Source: Romeriopsis navalis LEGE 11480 (GTDB lineage: Bacteria; Cyanobacteriota; Cyanobacteriia; Leptolyngbyales; Leptolyngbyaceae). From it: 48,911 nt of DNA. The notes beneath the pieces are model-generated. The model had not been told where the DNA came from, did not search any database, and saw nothing but the letters and a program-made list of their open reading frames with translations. This document shows, piece after piece, positions 27,178-34,946 of the stretch. The stretch lies in assembly GCF_015207035.1 (NCBI RefSeq), contig NZ_JADEXQ010000042.1, positions 1 through 48,911 on the forward strand, read 5' to 3'. A program made the position numbers and the translations under genes. Positions within the stretch are counted from its first letter, which is position 1; the number at the start of each line of letters is the position of its first letter.

Positions 27178-29490
27178 CTAGCGCTTTGACTTACCAAACT
27201 TTGCTTTTAGATCCTCTAAGGTGGCGGGTTTCGCTGCTGGTTGACGGGTCGATTGGATGGCGGGTGCAGAATTTTTATGGGGTTTGGCCTGACGCTGCGG
27301 GGCGGTAGTGGCAGTGGCGCGGGAAGGCGACTGGCCCGATGGCGCACGCATTGACAGACTAATCCGCTTCAGTGCTTCATTCACTTCCAGGACGCGAACT
27401 TTCACCACCTGTCCGACTTTGACAATTTCCTTAGGATCACTGACAAATCGATCGGCTAATTGGGAGACATGGACCAAGCCATCTTGATGCACGCCAATAT
27501 CCACGAACGCCCCGAAATTCGCCACGTTCGTGACGACACCTTCGAGCTCAAGGCCCTCGCGCAAGTCACGCATCTCTTTGATGTCTTCACGGAAGGTCGC
27601 ATACTGAAAAGCCGCCCGCGGGTCACGGCCCGGCTTTTCCAGTTCAGCCACAATGTCGCGCAGAGTCGGTTCTCCCACTTGATCGCTGACATAGCGTTGC
27701 AGGTTTTGCTGGAGTTGCTGAGCAATTTTGGCAGTTTCGCTTAAGTCCACACCCAAATCTTTGGCGATCGTTTCCACCAATTTGTAGCGCTCGGGGTGAA
27801 CGGCTGTATTATCCAAGGGATTTTTGCCGCCCCGAATCCGCAGGAAGCCCGCTGCTTGTTCAAACGCCTTAGGGCCAAGTTTTGGCACTTTTAGTAAGGC
27901 TTTGCGATTGGTAAATGCCCCATTTTCGTTGCGGTAATTCACAACGTTATTCGCAACAGTCGCGTTAATCCCCGACACCGAGGTGAGCAATTCCTGGGAG
28001 GCCGTATTGAGATCAACCCCGACAAAGTTGACGCAGCTTTCTATCGTTTCATCAAGTTGCTTTTTCAGCAGCTTTTGATCAACATCATGCTGGTACTGGC
28101 CCACCCCGATCGACTTCGGATCAATCTTCACCAGCTCCGCGAGGGGATCTTGCAGGCGGCGACCGATACTGATCGCCCCGCGCACTGTAATATCGAGATC
28201 CGGGAATTCATTAATCGCCACCTCACTCGCGGAATAAATCGAGGCACCGGATTCATTCACAATTACTTTAATCGGTTTAGGACCGTTGAGTTCATTGAGC
28301 ACTTTACCGACAAACTCATCCGTTTCACGACTCGCAGTACCGTTGCCAATCGCAATCAACTGAATGTTATGTTTAGCAATCAATTGCTTCAGAATTACCA
28401 TTGCCTGATCCTGTTTTCCCGTATGGGGAAAGATCGCTTGATATTCTAAAAATTTACCTGTCTGATCGAGCGCTGTCACTTTACATCCCGTGCGGAAACC
28501 GGGGTCGATCGCTAAGGTCGGCTTCATCCCCGCCGGAGCGGATAGCAGCAGTTCACGCAGATTCGTTTCAAAGGTTTTAATCGAATCAAGATCCGCCGCT
28601 TGCTTTTTCTCGGCGCGGACCTCATTAATCAGCGATGTCTTCATCAAGCGATTAAAGGCATCTTTGAGCATCGATCGATAAAAATCGCGCAGGGCCGGGG
28701 CTTTTGTGCGAAGGGTTTGTTGGGCGAGATAATCCTGCACCCAGTCTTCATCAAAGTCGAGATTAAAGCTAACAATGCCTTCGGCTTCACCCCGATAGAG
28801 GGCCAAGAGGTTGTGGGCCGGGATCGATTTCGTGGGGTTTTGATAACTGCGGTACATCTCGAATTTGGTGCTGCCTTCGGGATGTTTTTTGGCGCTGATG
28901 GAAGCCGTAATCAAGCTCTTGTTGAGCAAGTAATCGCGCAGGTAGGCCCGCAGTGCGGCCCGTTCTGAGACTGCTTCAGCCAGAATATCCGAGGCCCCTT
29001 GCAACACAGCTTCAACGGTTTCTAAGCCTTTTTCATTTTTAACGTGGGGTTTGGCTTGGGCATTGATCGCCGCTTGGTCCACGTTCGTGCCGGCTTGGTT
29101 CTGGGCTTGCAACCATGTGGCTAAGGGGGCAAGGCCACGTTCTTTGGCGATCGTCGCACGGGTGCGACGCTTTGGACGATAGGGCAGATACAGATCTTCC
29201 AGGTCCGTCTTCTGCAAACAGGTTTCGATCTGTTTTTGCAGTTCGGGCGTGAGTTTGCCTTGGGTTGAGATCGATTCGAGGATAGTCTTTTTGCGGTCTT
29301 GGAGTTCGGTCAGGTAGGCATAGCGATCGAACAGGTTACGCAACTGCACTTCGTCCATGGAGTCCGTCCGCTCTTTGCGATAACGCGCGATAAACGGAAC
29401 GGTGGCACCTTCCGCCATTAACGCTAAGGCACTTTCGACTTGATGCGGACGCAGGGAGAGTTCTTGGGCGAGCAGTTGGGGGATGTTCAT
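27178..29490 (-). CDS. tex: Tex family RNA-binding transcription accessory protein
   Basis: The product of about 770 residues matches Tex from end to end. The N-terminal helical region includes VPFIARYRKERT and the basic LYLPYRPKRRTRATIA. A YqgF-like domain holds LAIDPGFRTGCKV. Helix-hairpin-helix units include GVDLNTASQELL and SGINATVANNVV. The C-terminal S1 domain is at about residues 650-720 (VTNVANFGAFVDIGVHQDG). A Ser/Pro/Lys-rich tail follows. Tex binds nucleic acid and associates with RNA polymerase. ATG 29490 is preferred over the GTG two codons upstream. Confidence 0.96.
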   Translation of the reverse strand: MNIPQLLAQELSLRPHQVESALALMAEGATVPFIARYRKERTDSMDEVQLRNLFDRYAYLTELQDRKKTILESISTQGKLTPELQKQIETCLQKTDLEDLYLPYRPKRRTRATIAKERGLAPLATWLQAQNQAGTNVDQAAINAQAKPHVKNEKGLETVEAVLQGASDILAEAVSERAALRAYLRDYLLNKSLITASISAKKHPEGSTKFEMYRSYQNPTKSIPAHNLLALYRGEAEGIVSFNLDFDEDWVQDYLAQQTLRTKAPALRDFYRSMLKDAFNRLMKTSLINEVRAEKKQAADLDSIKTFETNLRELLLSAPAGMKPTLAIDPGFRTGCKVTALDQTGKFLEYQAIFPHTGKQDQAMVILKQLIAKHNIQLIAIGNGTASRETDEFVGKVLNELNGPKPIKVIVNESGASIYSASEVAINEFPDLDITVRGAISIGRRLQDPLAELVKIDPKSIGVGQYQHDVDQKLLKKQLDETIESCVNFVGVDLNTASQELLTSVSGINATVANNVVNYRNENGAFTNRKALLKVPKLGPKAFEQAAGFLRIRGGKNPLDNTAVHPERYKLVETIAKDLGVDLSETAKIAQQLQQNLQRYVSDQVGEPTLRDIVAELEKPGRDPRAAFQYATFREDIKEMRDLREGLELEGVVTNVANFGAFVDIGVHQDGLVHVSQLADRFVSDPKEIVKVGQVVKVRVLEVNEALKRISLSMRAPSGQSPSRATATTAPQRQAKPHKNSAPAIQSTRQPAAKPATLEDLKAKFGKSKR

Positions 29491-29510
29491 GGGCACACAG
29501 CCAAATCCAA

Positions 29511-29732
29511 ATGGGTTCTTATTGTAACGCCTGTGATGACTTGGGCACAGCGGCGATCTACAGCTTGGGGATGGATGAAGCCATCGAGCCGCTCGCCCGA
29601 AATCCTGGGCAGTGGCATCGCCAGGCTGGAAATTATCTGGCTTTAGAGCATGATCAACATTATTTTCAGCGGATTCTCGACAATCGGGGCGAAAATGAAC
29701 TTAGTCGGCTCGGGTATGTGCCCCATGGCTGA
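29511..29732 (+). CDS. Small open reading frame upstream of the TCD1-like gene
   Basis: This 73-residue frame begins with ATG 29511 in the gap after the divergent tex start. Its TGA (29730-29732) overlaps the putative TCD1-like start ATG 29725 by 8 bases, so translation could be coupled. The predicted peptide (ending LSRLGYVPHG) is hydrophilic, not repetitive, and not one I recognise. There is no obvious ribosome site. It may be a real small gene, a leader, or a remnant. Confidence 0.35.
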   Translation: MGSYCNACDDLGTAAIYSLGMDEAIEPLARNPGQWHRQAGNYLALEHDQHYFQRILDNRGENELSRLGYVPHG

Positions 29733-29940
29733 AGAACTGATTATCTTAACTGACGATGATTTTGAGCCGGATGGCGATCGCAAAGGTTGGGATGAGCCTT
29801 TGCGCCGGGTAACTGGGAAGGTACGCGAAGTAACGCTCGGTCCAGCCGAAGTGGAAGCAAAGATGTCGGCGTTTGTCCGATCGGTTGAGCAGATTTTCCA
29901 ACGGACAAATTCGGCGCTGCCACCAGAGTCTGGTTTATAG
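29725..29940 (+). CDS. TCD1-like (trypsin-co-occurring domain) protein, N-terminal part, ends at an in-frame TAG
   Basis: ATG 29725 opens MAEELIILTDDDF, then a region with VREVTLGPAEVEAKMSAF and a helical segment, ending at TAG 29938-29940. The pattern (an N-terminal acidic beta strand, then a helix) fits the first part of TCD1 proteins. The same frame continues without another stop into a segment that reads as the missing C-terminal half (separate entry). TCD1 proteins are small accessory partners in NTPase/protease/caspase conflict modules. Alone, this 71-residue product would be a truncated domain. An alternative ATG lies at 29716. Confidence 0.6.
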   Translation: MAEELIILTDDDFEPDGDRKGWDEPLRRVTGKVREVTLGPAEVEAKMSAFVRSVEQIFQRTNSALPPESGL

Positions 29941-30054
29941 TTAGACGAAATGGAATTGGCAGTCAAAATTAGCGCGAAGGGTCAAGTCAAACTGATTGCG
30001 GGCGGCGAAGCCACGATTAAGCTAAAGTTCAAACGATCGAAGCAGACAGAATAA
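29941..30054 (+). pseudogene. C-terminal half of the TCD1-like domain, separated by one TAG
   Basis: Directly after the TAG the same frame encodes LDEMELAVKISAKGQVK followed by LIAGGEATIKLKFKR, which fits the C-terminal strand pattern of TCD1 (a conserved K(I/L)SAx...A(G)xEA core). It ends in TAA at 30052-30054, which overlaps the ATG of the caspase gene by one base (TAATG). An internal ATG at 29950, 9 nt after the TAG, could permit re-initiation. So the domain is either a recent nonsense mutation, translated in two pieces, or read through. A sequencing error cannot be excluded from sequence alone. Confidence 0.55.
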
Positions 30055-31556
30055 TGGCAAATAATTGGGCGATCGTTGTTGGCGTAAATGAATATGACTT
30101 TTTGCCGGAGGCTTCGTTGAAGTTTGCGGTGAGTGATGCGCTGGCGATGCGATCGTTCTTATGTGAGCAGGTAGGATTCCCAGAAAATCAGGTTTTGCTA
30201 TGTGGTGATGGGCAGGCAGGCACAAAGAAAGCAACACGCCCAGTGCTGCGGGATATTTTGTTGCACCAGCTAGCACGGGCAAGGGAAGCCGATAATCTGT
30301 GGTTTTTCTTCAGTGGGCATGGCTTGGATGAGCATTTGATGCCGATCGATGGCAATCCTAAAGACCTTCACGATACAGCGATTTCGATCCATTTTGTGAC
30401 AGAGCAACTGCGAGCTTGCAAGGCAAAAAATATCGTGCTGATTTTGGATATGTGTCGCAATGAAAGCCGGGATACGGGGCGTAAGAGTCTGGAATCGGTG
30501 GAGGCCTCGCTGCGGCAGTTAGTCAAAGAACGCGAGGGTCAGCAGGGAATTATCACGCTATTTTCCTGTGGTCGGGGGCAGAGTTCCTATGAGCTAGCGA
30601 CACTGCAACAAGGCGCATTTACCTATGCGCTGCTGGAAGGACTAAAGCAGACCAGCATTCTGAAGGATTTGGAAACGTATTTGGCGCGGCGGGTGCCGGA
30701 GCTACACCAGAAAGCCGGAAAGACAACGCGGAAGCAGGTGCCCTTGGTAATTCCCGAGCCGGGATGGAAATACGAGGAGCCGATTTTGAGTGACTATGCG
30801 ACGGTAGTAGATGTGTCGCGACTGAAGGAACTGGCGATCAATGCGGAGTGGAATGGTGACTTCGAGAAAGCAATTCAATACTTGAAGCAGATAAATCTGG
30901 CGGCAAGTGATGTGACTGATAAGGAACAGGCTTTAAATCGAATTCTGAACTTGATGGGGCAATCACCACCAGCCCCAACAGTCGCGCCAGCATCGACTGC
31001 CAAACCCAATCGATCATCGCCACAACCCTCACCGGCAGCTACACCCAGTGAGGGGATTGACTCTATTCCCCTCGAATCACAGCAAGGCGTGGACTATTGC
31101 AAACTTCGAGATTTACTGAAGGCGCGCAAATGGGAAGAGGCAGATCAAGAAACTCTAGCAGTAATGCTCCAAGCGGCAAATCGCAAGTCAGCCGGGTGGC
31201 TTGATTCTGATTCACTCAAGCAGTTTCCATGCAAAGATTTAAGGACGATAGACCAACTCTGGGTCAAAGCTAGCAACGGACACTTTGGCTTCTCAGTGCA
31301 GAAAAAGATTTGGGAAGAATGCGGCAGACCAATGTCTCTTGGCAAAGATTGGGACCGATTCTGCAATAAAATCGGCTGGAAGAGCGGCAGCAGTTACGTG
31401 AACTACTCAGACATGCCGAAAAATGCTCGAGATTTTCTGAAGGGAGAATTACCCGTTTTTTTTGGTTTTGTTTTTTTTGGTGTGTGGGGTAGTGATGAGG
31501 TTTGGTTCTCTTTTCTCGCGCAAAGACTTGTGAACTGTAGCACGCAACAGTCCTAG
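30054..31556 (+). CDS. Caspase-family (C14) peptidase fused to a GUN4-like domain
   Basis: The 500-residue protein begins with a caspase/metacaspase p20-like domain (residues 1-240). Its catalytic His is 89 (FFFSGHGLDEH) and its Cys 134 (LILDMCRNESRD), so both catalytic residues are intact. A helical region (250-305) and a Pro/Ser/Ala-rich linker (305-340) follow. Residues about 345-495 match GUN4 (LRDLLKARKWEEAD, FPCKDLRTIDQLWVK, NGHFGFSVQKKIW). Canonical GUN4 binds porphyrins and stimulates Mg-chelatase. Fused to a protease it may be a sensor or adaptor. The start overlaps the stop of the TCD1-like frame (TAATG), implying translational coupling. Two T8 runs sit in the GUN4 C-terminus. Confidence 0.88.
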   Translation: MANNWAIVVGVNEYDFLPEASLKFAVSDALAMRSFLCEQVGFPENQVLLCGDGQAGTKKATRPVLRDILLHQLARAREADNLWFFFSGHGLDEHLMPIDGNPKDLHDTAISIHFVTEQLRACKAKNIVLILDMCRNESRDTGRKSLESVEASLRQLVKEREGQQGIITLFSCGRGQSSYELATLQQGAFTYALLEGLKQTSILKDLETYLARRVPELHQKAGKTTRKQVPLVIPEPGWKYEEPILSDYATVVDVSRLKELAINAEWNGDFEKAIQYLKQINLAASDVTDKEQALNRILNLMGQSPPAPTVAPASTAKPNRSSPQPSPAATPSEGIDSIPLESQQGVDYCKLRDLLKARKWEEADQETLAVMLQAANRKSAGWLDSDSLKQFPCKDLRTIDQLWVKASNGHFGFSVQKKIWEECGRPMSLGKDWDRFCNKIGWKSGSSYVNYSDMPKNARDFLKGELPVFFGFVFFGVWGSDEVWFSFLAQRLVNCSTQQS

Positions 31557-31649
31557 AGATTTTCAACAGTTTGTAACAGCAGCTATTTCATTGCCAAACC
31601 AGTCCTTTCAGCGATTCCTTACCTGGCACCAGGCTCTAGCCCAATCAAA

Positions 31650-32396
31650 CTAGGGATCCGGCGGTTTCTGCGGATATTGATTGGCCTGTACAAATTTCTC
31701 CGCCACCGCCAATATTTCCGCTGCCGGCAGATCCCAATCGTCCCACAGAGTTTTCTGTCCCGGACTCACTTTCTTTGGCTTCCCCCGCGCCCGAATCTTT
31801 GCCAGTAGCTTGCTACCCCACCGATTTCGATGTGCCGACTTCGGCTGTGGCTGATATCGCCGACAAAACTGGCGATACGCCGCCGCACATAGTTCCAGAC
31901 TCGCCGCCAATGCCAGAAATGCCGGATGCCACTGCGTCAGCCCATCCACCGTCAACCGGTCATAAATCCCGTAATTACTAAAGTCATAAAAGAACCCCGG
32001 CTGCATCGCCGCTGCTTTCGGATTCCCATGAATGTAACGCAACGTATTCAGCGCCCGCCGATAATCACTATTCGGAAACCCCGTGCTGTGATAACGCTTC
32101 TCCCAAAAATGCCCCGTTCGATTCAACATGCGGTTAAAACACATCGCACTGTACCAATTCAACCAATGCATCACCCGTGGCAAATCCTCCGGCACCCGTG
32201 GCTCAATCAGGTAATGCACATGGTTACTCATCACACATAGGCCGTACAGCTTAAACCCAAACTTCGCCCGACACTGCGACAACGCATACAAAAACACCTG
32301 CCGACATTCTCGCCGCGTCAATCGAAATTCGCGATTGTTACAGCGAATAGTAACGTGATAGCAATAATTCCAGTTCACAATTCGCAATGGACGCAT
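31650..32396 (-). CDS. REP-associated tyrosine transposase-like (Y1/RAYT) protein
   Basis: This 248-residue protein has the HUH metal motif in CVMSNHVHYLIEP (His-hydrophobic-His) and a downstream NWYSAMCFN tyrosine region, in the order used by RAYT proteins. Conserved TGHFWEKRYHS and LRYIHGNP motifs match the family. RAYTs nick and join single-stranded DNA at short palindromic REP hairpins; many are domesticated, not freely mobile. The gene is full-length with no frameshift. I see no clear flanking REP pair; a small hairpin CCTGG-CA-CCAGG lies near 31622-31633. It is convergent with the caspase-GUN4 gene. Confidence 0.87.
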   Translation of the reverse strand: MRPLRIVNWNYCYHVTIRCNNREFRLTRRECRQVFLYALSQCRAKFGFKLYGLCVMSNHVHYLIEPRVPEDLPRVMHWLNWYSAMCFNRMLNRTGHFWEKRYHSTGFPNSDYRRALNTLRYIHGNPKAAAMQPGFFYDFSNYGIYDRLTVDGLTQWHPAFLALAASLELCAAAYRQFCRRYQPQPKSAHRNRWGSKLLAKIRARGKPKKVSPGQKTLWDDWDLPAAEILAVAEKFVQANQYPQKPPDP

Positions 32397-32660
32397 ATCC
32401 TCAAACCGATTGGCCGCACACCATCTCCCAACATATAAGGCAACGTGCCATCAACCAGCGTCCACACTCCGCTCATTGCAACAAAGTCGCAATCTTTCAT
32501 CACAAACATTGTGACAATCGCCTACACAGCTTCAAATAGAGAGTCACATCTTCACACCAACGTGAGTCAATCCGAAGAAAAAATAACAACCAGCCCACTC
32601 CATAGAATTTGCCCTAACTATGAAACTTGATTCCATAACAAACCTCTGAGAAATTGCCCT

Positions 32661-33602
32661 ATGGCCACAAAAACTGCTGTCCTCATCGCTGGTGCAACTG
32701 GCACCCTGGGATTTGAAATCGCCAAGCAGCTTTCCCGTCAGGAAGGCGTTCAGGTAAATGCGCTCGTACGTCCCGGTTCCGAATCGAACCCCCACAAGCA
32801 AGAAAAGCTAGAAGCACTCCGTCAGCACAACGTCACACTCGTCGAAGGTGACTTGCTCGACAAAAATAGCTTGACCAACGCTTGCCAAAACATTGAAGTG
32901 GTAATCTCCGCGGTCAACGGCGACGCCAACATCATGGTCGAAGGTCAGACTAATTTGATCAAAGCGGCTGAAGCCGGTGGCGTCCGTCGCTTCATCCCCT
33001 CCGACTACAGCGTGGACTACCGCAAACTTGACTGGGGCGACAACTACCAGCTCAACTTCCGCAAAGCCATCCTCACCACACTTCAAGGCAGCAAGAAGCT
33101 TTCCTATACGTTGATTCTCAGCGGCGTATTTATGGAAACGCTATTCAACCCCTTCGGCATGGTCTTCGACTTCCAAAAAGGCCGCTTCAAGTATTGGGGT
33201 GATGGCGAGACGGCTTTCAACACCACTAGCCTGCATGATGTCGCAGCGTTCACCGCGGCGGCGGCCCTCGACGAAGGTTTGGCCAACCAAGCGCTCGAAA
33301 TCGCCGGTGATACCCTCACCATGAAGGAACTCAAGGCGCTCTACGAAGAGAATACGATTGAAGTGTTGCACACACGCAACCCTGGCAGCGTCGCTGACTT
33401 GCTCAACTGGATTGCCGTTCACCGCGAAAACTCCGCCTCCCCGAACGACTACCTAGCGCAGCAATACCACTACGCCCTCGTCTCCGGCAAAGGTGCCTTA
33501 GATAAGGATTTGAAAGATCGCTATCCCAACCTGCGGGCGATTAGCGTCAAAGAGTACATCCGCAACCACTACAAGACCGAGAATTTGGGTGTGCGCGTCT
33601 AG
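32661..33602 (+). CDS. NmrA-family NAD(P)-binding reductase
   Basis: The 313-residue protein opens with the Rossmann motif VLIAGATGTLGFEIAKQL and ALVRPGSES, whose Arg fits the NADP-binding loop of NmrA/isoflavone-reductase-like proteins. Further conserved elements are VVISAVNG and RRFIPSDYSVDY. Members reduce aromatic or lipid-like substrates or sense the NADP/NADPH ratio; the substrate is not evident. The start MATKTAVLIAG is typical of the family. A bidirectional terminator follows. Confidence 0.88.
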   Translation: MATKTAVLIAGATGTLGFEIAKQLSRQEGVQVNALVRPGSESNPHKQEKLEALRQHNVTLVEGDLLDKNSLTNACQNIEVVISAVNGDANIMVEGQTNLIKAAEAGGVRRFIPSDYSVDYRKLDWGDNYQLNFRKAILTTLQGSKKLSYTLILSGVFMETLFNPFGMVFDFQKGRFKYWGDGETAFNTTSLHDVAAFTAAAALDEGLANQALEIAGDTLTMKELKALYEENTIEVLHTRNPGSVADLLNWIAVHRENSASPNDYLAQQYHYALVSGKGALDKDLKDRYPNLRAISVKEYIRNHYKTENLGVRV

Positions 33603-33651
33603 AACGCAATCCGCGAGTGACGCATTGAACCATTAAACAGTTAGAAAAATC

Positions 33652-33689
33652 GCCCCGACATGTGATCAAACAGTGATCCATCTCGGGGC
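33652..33689. terminator. Probable bidirectional terminator
   Basis: GCCCCGA (33652-33658) and TCGGGGC (33683-33689) form a 7-bp stem with an inner GATCA/TGATC stem in the loop. A short T-run (TTTCTC) follows on the plus strand and GATTTTTCTAA follows on the minus strand, so it can serve the convergent NmrA gene and the secreted Cys-repeat gene. Confidence 0.75.
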
Positions 33690-33784
33690 TTTCTCATGCC
33701 GATGCAGCGGCGGGTCAAGGTCGCAATACCCATCCAGGATGCCATCAACCTAATTTAGTCCAAGCGAGTTCCGCGACCGTTTGT

Positions 33785-34495
33785 TTAGTAAAGCTGCGGG
33801 GTACCGGCCCCCGTTACGGACGATTCACCACCCGTCACTGAGCCCTTTGCCCCTGGCTGCAACACGGATGACTCCGCCGCGCCTGCCGCACCAAACCCAT
33901 TCATCCGGGGCACGTCCTTCAACGGCTTAAACGTCGACAATACATCCGTGGGACGATCGCTCGCATCAATACAGGTCGATAAGCCGATCGGCGTCGCCAT
34001 CGCCAAGGACTGATTCAAACCCACCACACATTTGCCATAACGCTTCGGCAACAGACTCTGGCGACAAGCCTCCATCACATTCGGCAACACCGCTTCCGCA
34101 TCCTGGGCGTGAATATCCAATACACAGGTCGATAGCTCCAAAGGCCGTCGCACCCGCCGACAAGCCGACAACGTTGCTAAGACATCCACCTGCTTCGCAC
34201 TAATGTCGAGGGTACATTGGCTGACGCGATCGGGATGCAACACCTCGGCACAGGCCTTAGCCGCAATTTCCTTGGCTACACCCGCTTGGTCGAGTCGTTC
34301 ACCACACAACTTATAAGCATTCTCCGGATCATCCGGATGTGAAATAAATGCCTGGGCTGGTAACGCCATAAGCGCCAGGGAACCAAGCATTGTCGTCGCG
34401 GCACTCACACCGGCCATCAGGCGCATTTCCCAGCGGCGCGGCGGCGCAATATGGCGTGAATTATTGGTTTGACGAATTTTCACCATAGAAAACAT
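33785..34495 (-). CDS. Exported protein with Cys-containing repeats
   Basis: The 236-residue product carries a signal peptide (hydrophobic core, then ALPAQA, with likely cleavage before FISHPDD). After it come about three repeated blocks of roughly 35-38 residues beginning with A-C, with a Pro 6 residues later, then a Cys a few residues on (for example ACAEVLHPDRVSQC, ACRRVRRPLELSTC, ACRQSLLPKRYGKC). The paired cysteines suggest disulfides in a periplasmic or exported repeat protein. The last 45 residues are Gly/Ser-rich. I do not recognise the family. Confidence 0.75.
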   Translation of the reverse strand: MFSMVKIRQTNNSRHIAPPRRWEMRLMAGVSAATTMLGSLALMALPAQAFISHPDDPENAYKLCGERLDQAGVAKEIAAKACAEVLHPDRVSQCTLDISAKQVDVLATLSACRRVRRPLELSTCVLDIHAQDAEAVLPNVMEACRQSLLPKRYGKCVVGLNQSLAMATPIGLSTCIDASDRPTDVLSTFKPLKDVPRMNGFGAAGAAESSVLQPGAKGSVTGGESSVTGAGTPQLY

Positions 34496-34946
34496 CCAGT
34501 CACAATTGGGGGGGGGTTGAGCGAATCAAAACAGAACTCAGGGAAACCGATCGAACAATCCGATCGTGTCGTCGGTCGATAGAACACCATCACACCGAAC
34601 TTAAGGATAACCAACTTGCGCTAACATATTAAGGAATGTTACGCATTGTTTTACCTCGCGGCATGGGTGATCCGTCACCTTTGGACATCTTTGCACATCT
34701 TCACCAAAACCGCGCGAAGCGTTGCATTTTGCATCGTATGACTCGAAAACAGCCTACACAATGCACTACAGTGTTCAAAGCCACAATCGCCAATCGATTG
34801 ACGCCTACCCTTCATCGACTCCAGTCGGAAACGTCGGAAACGTCGGTCATTGTTGGCGAGCGTCACTGAGTCAGCTTAGAGTGGCCCTAGCGTGAATTAG
34901 CGTTTCACAATCTCCGTTTACTAACCGCTTAGCAAGGTGATATCCC
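34496..34946. other. Intergenic region upstream of dxs
   Basis: The 451-bp gap lies between divergent genes, a secreted Cys-repeat protein on the left and dxs on the right. It holds a run of nine G residues (34508-34516), a direct repeat GTCGGAAAC at 34824-34832 and 34833-34841 followed by a partial GTCGG, and a small inverted repeat GGTGA-TCCG-TCACC near 34666-34679. The frame 34636-34869 has no ribosome site or known motif and is not called. The dxs ribosome site AAGGTGA lies at 34934-34940. Confidence 0.45.

Noticed and set aside
29938-29940. TAG as a recoded (pyrrolysine or suppressor) codon
   Set aside because: Nothing in the window suggests a suppressor tRNA or a stem-loop after the TAG; nonsense mutation or re-initiation is simpler.
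31622-31633. REP hairpin CCTGGCACCAGG as RAYT target
   Set aside because: The stem is only 5 bp with a 2-base loop, and no partner copy is seen nearby.
34636-34869. Frame of 77 residues upstream of dxs
   Set aside because: No ribosome site, contains the tandem GTCGGAAAC repeats and no recognisable motif.
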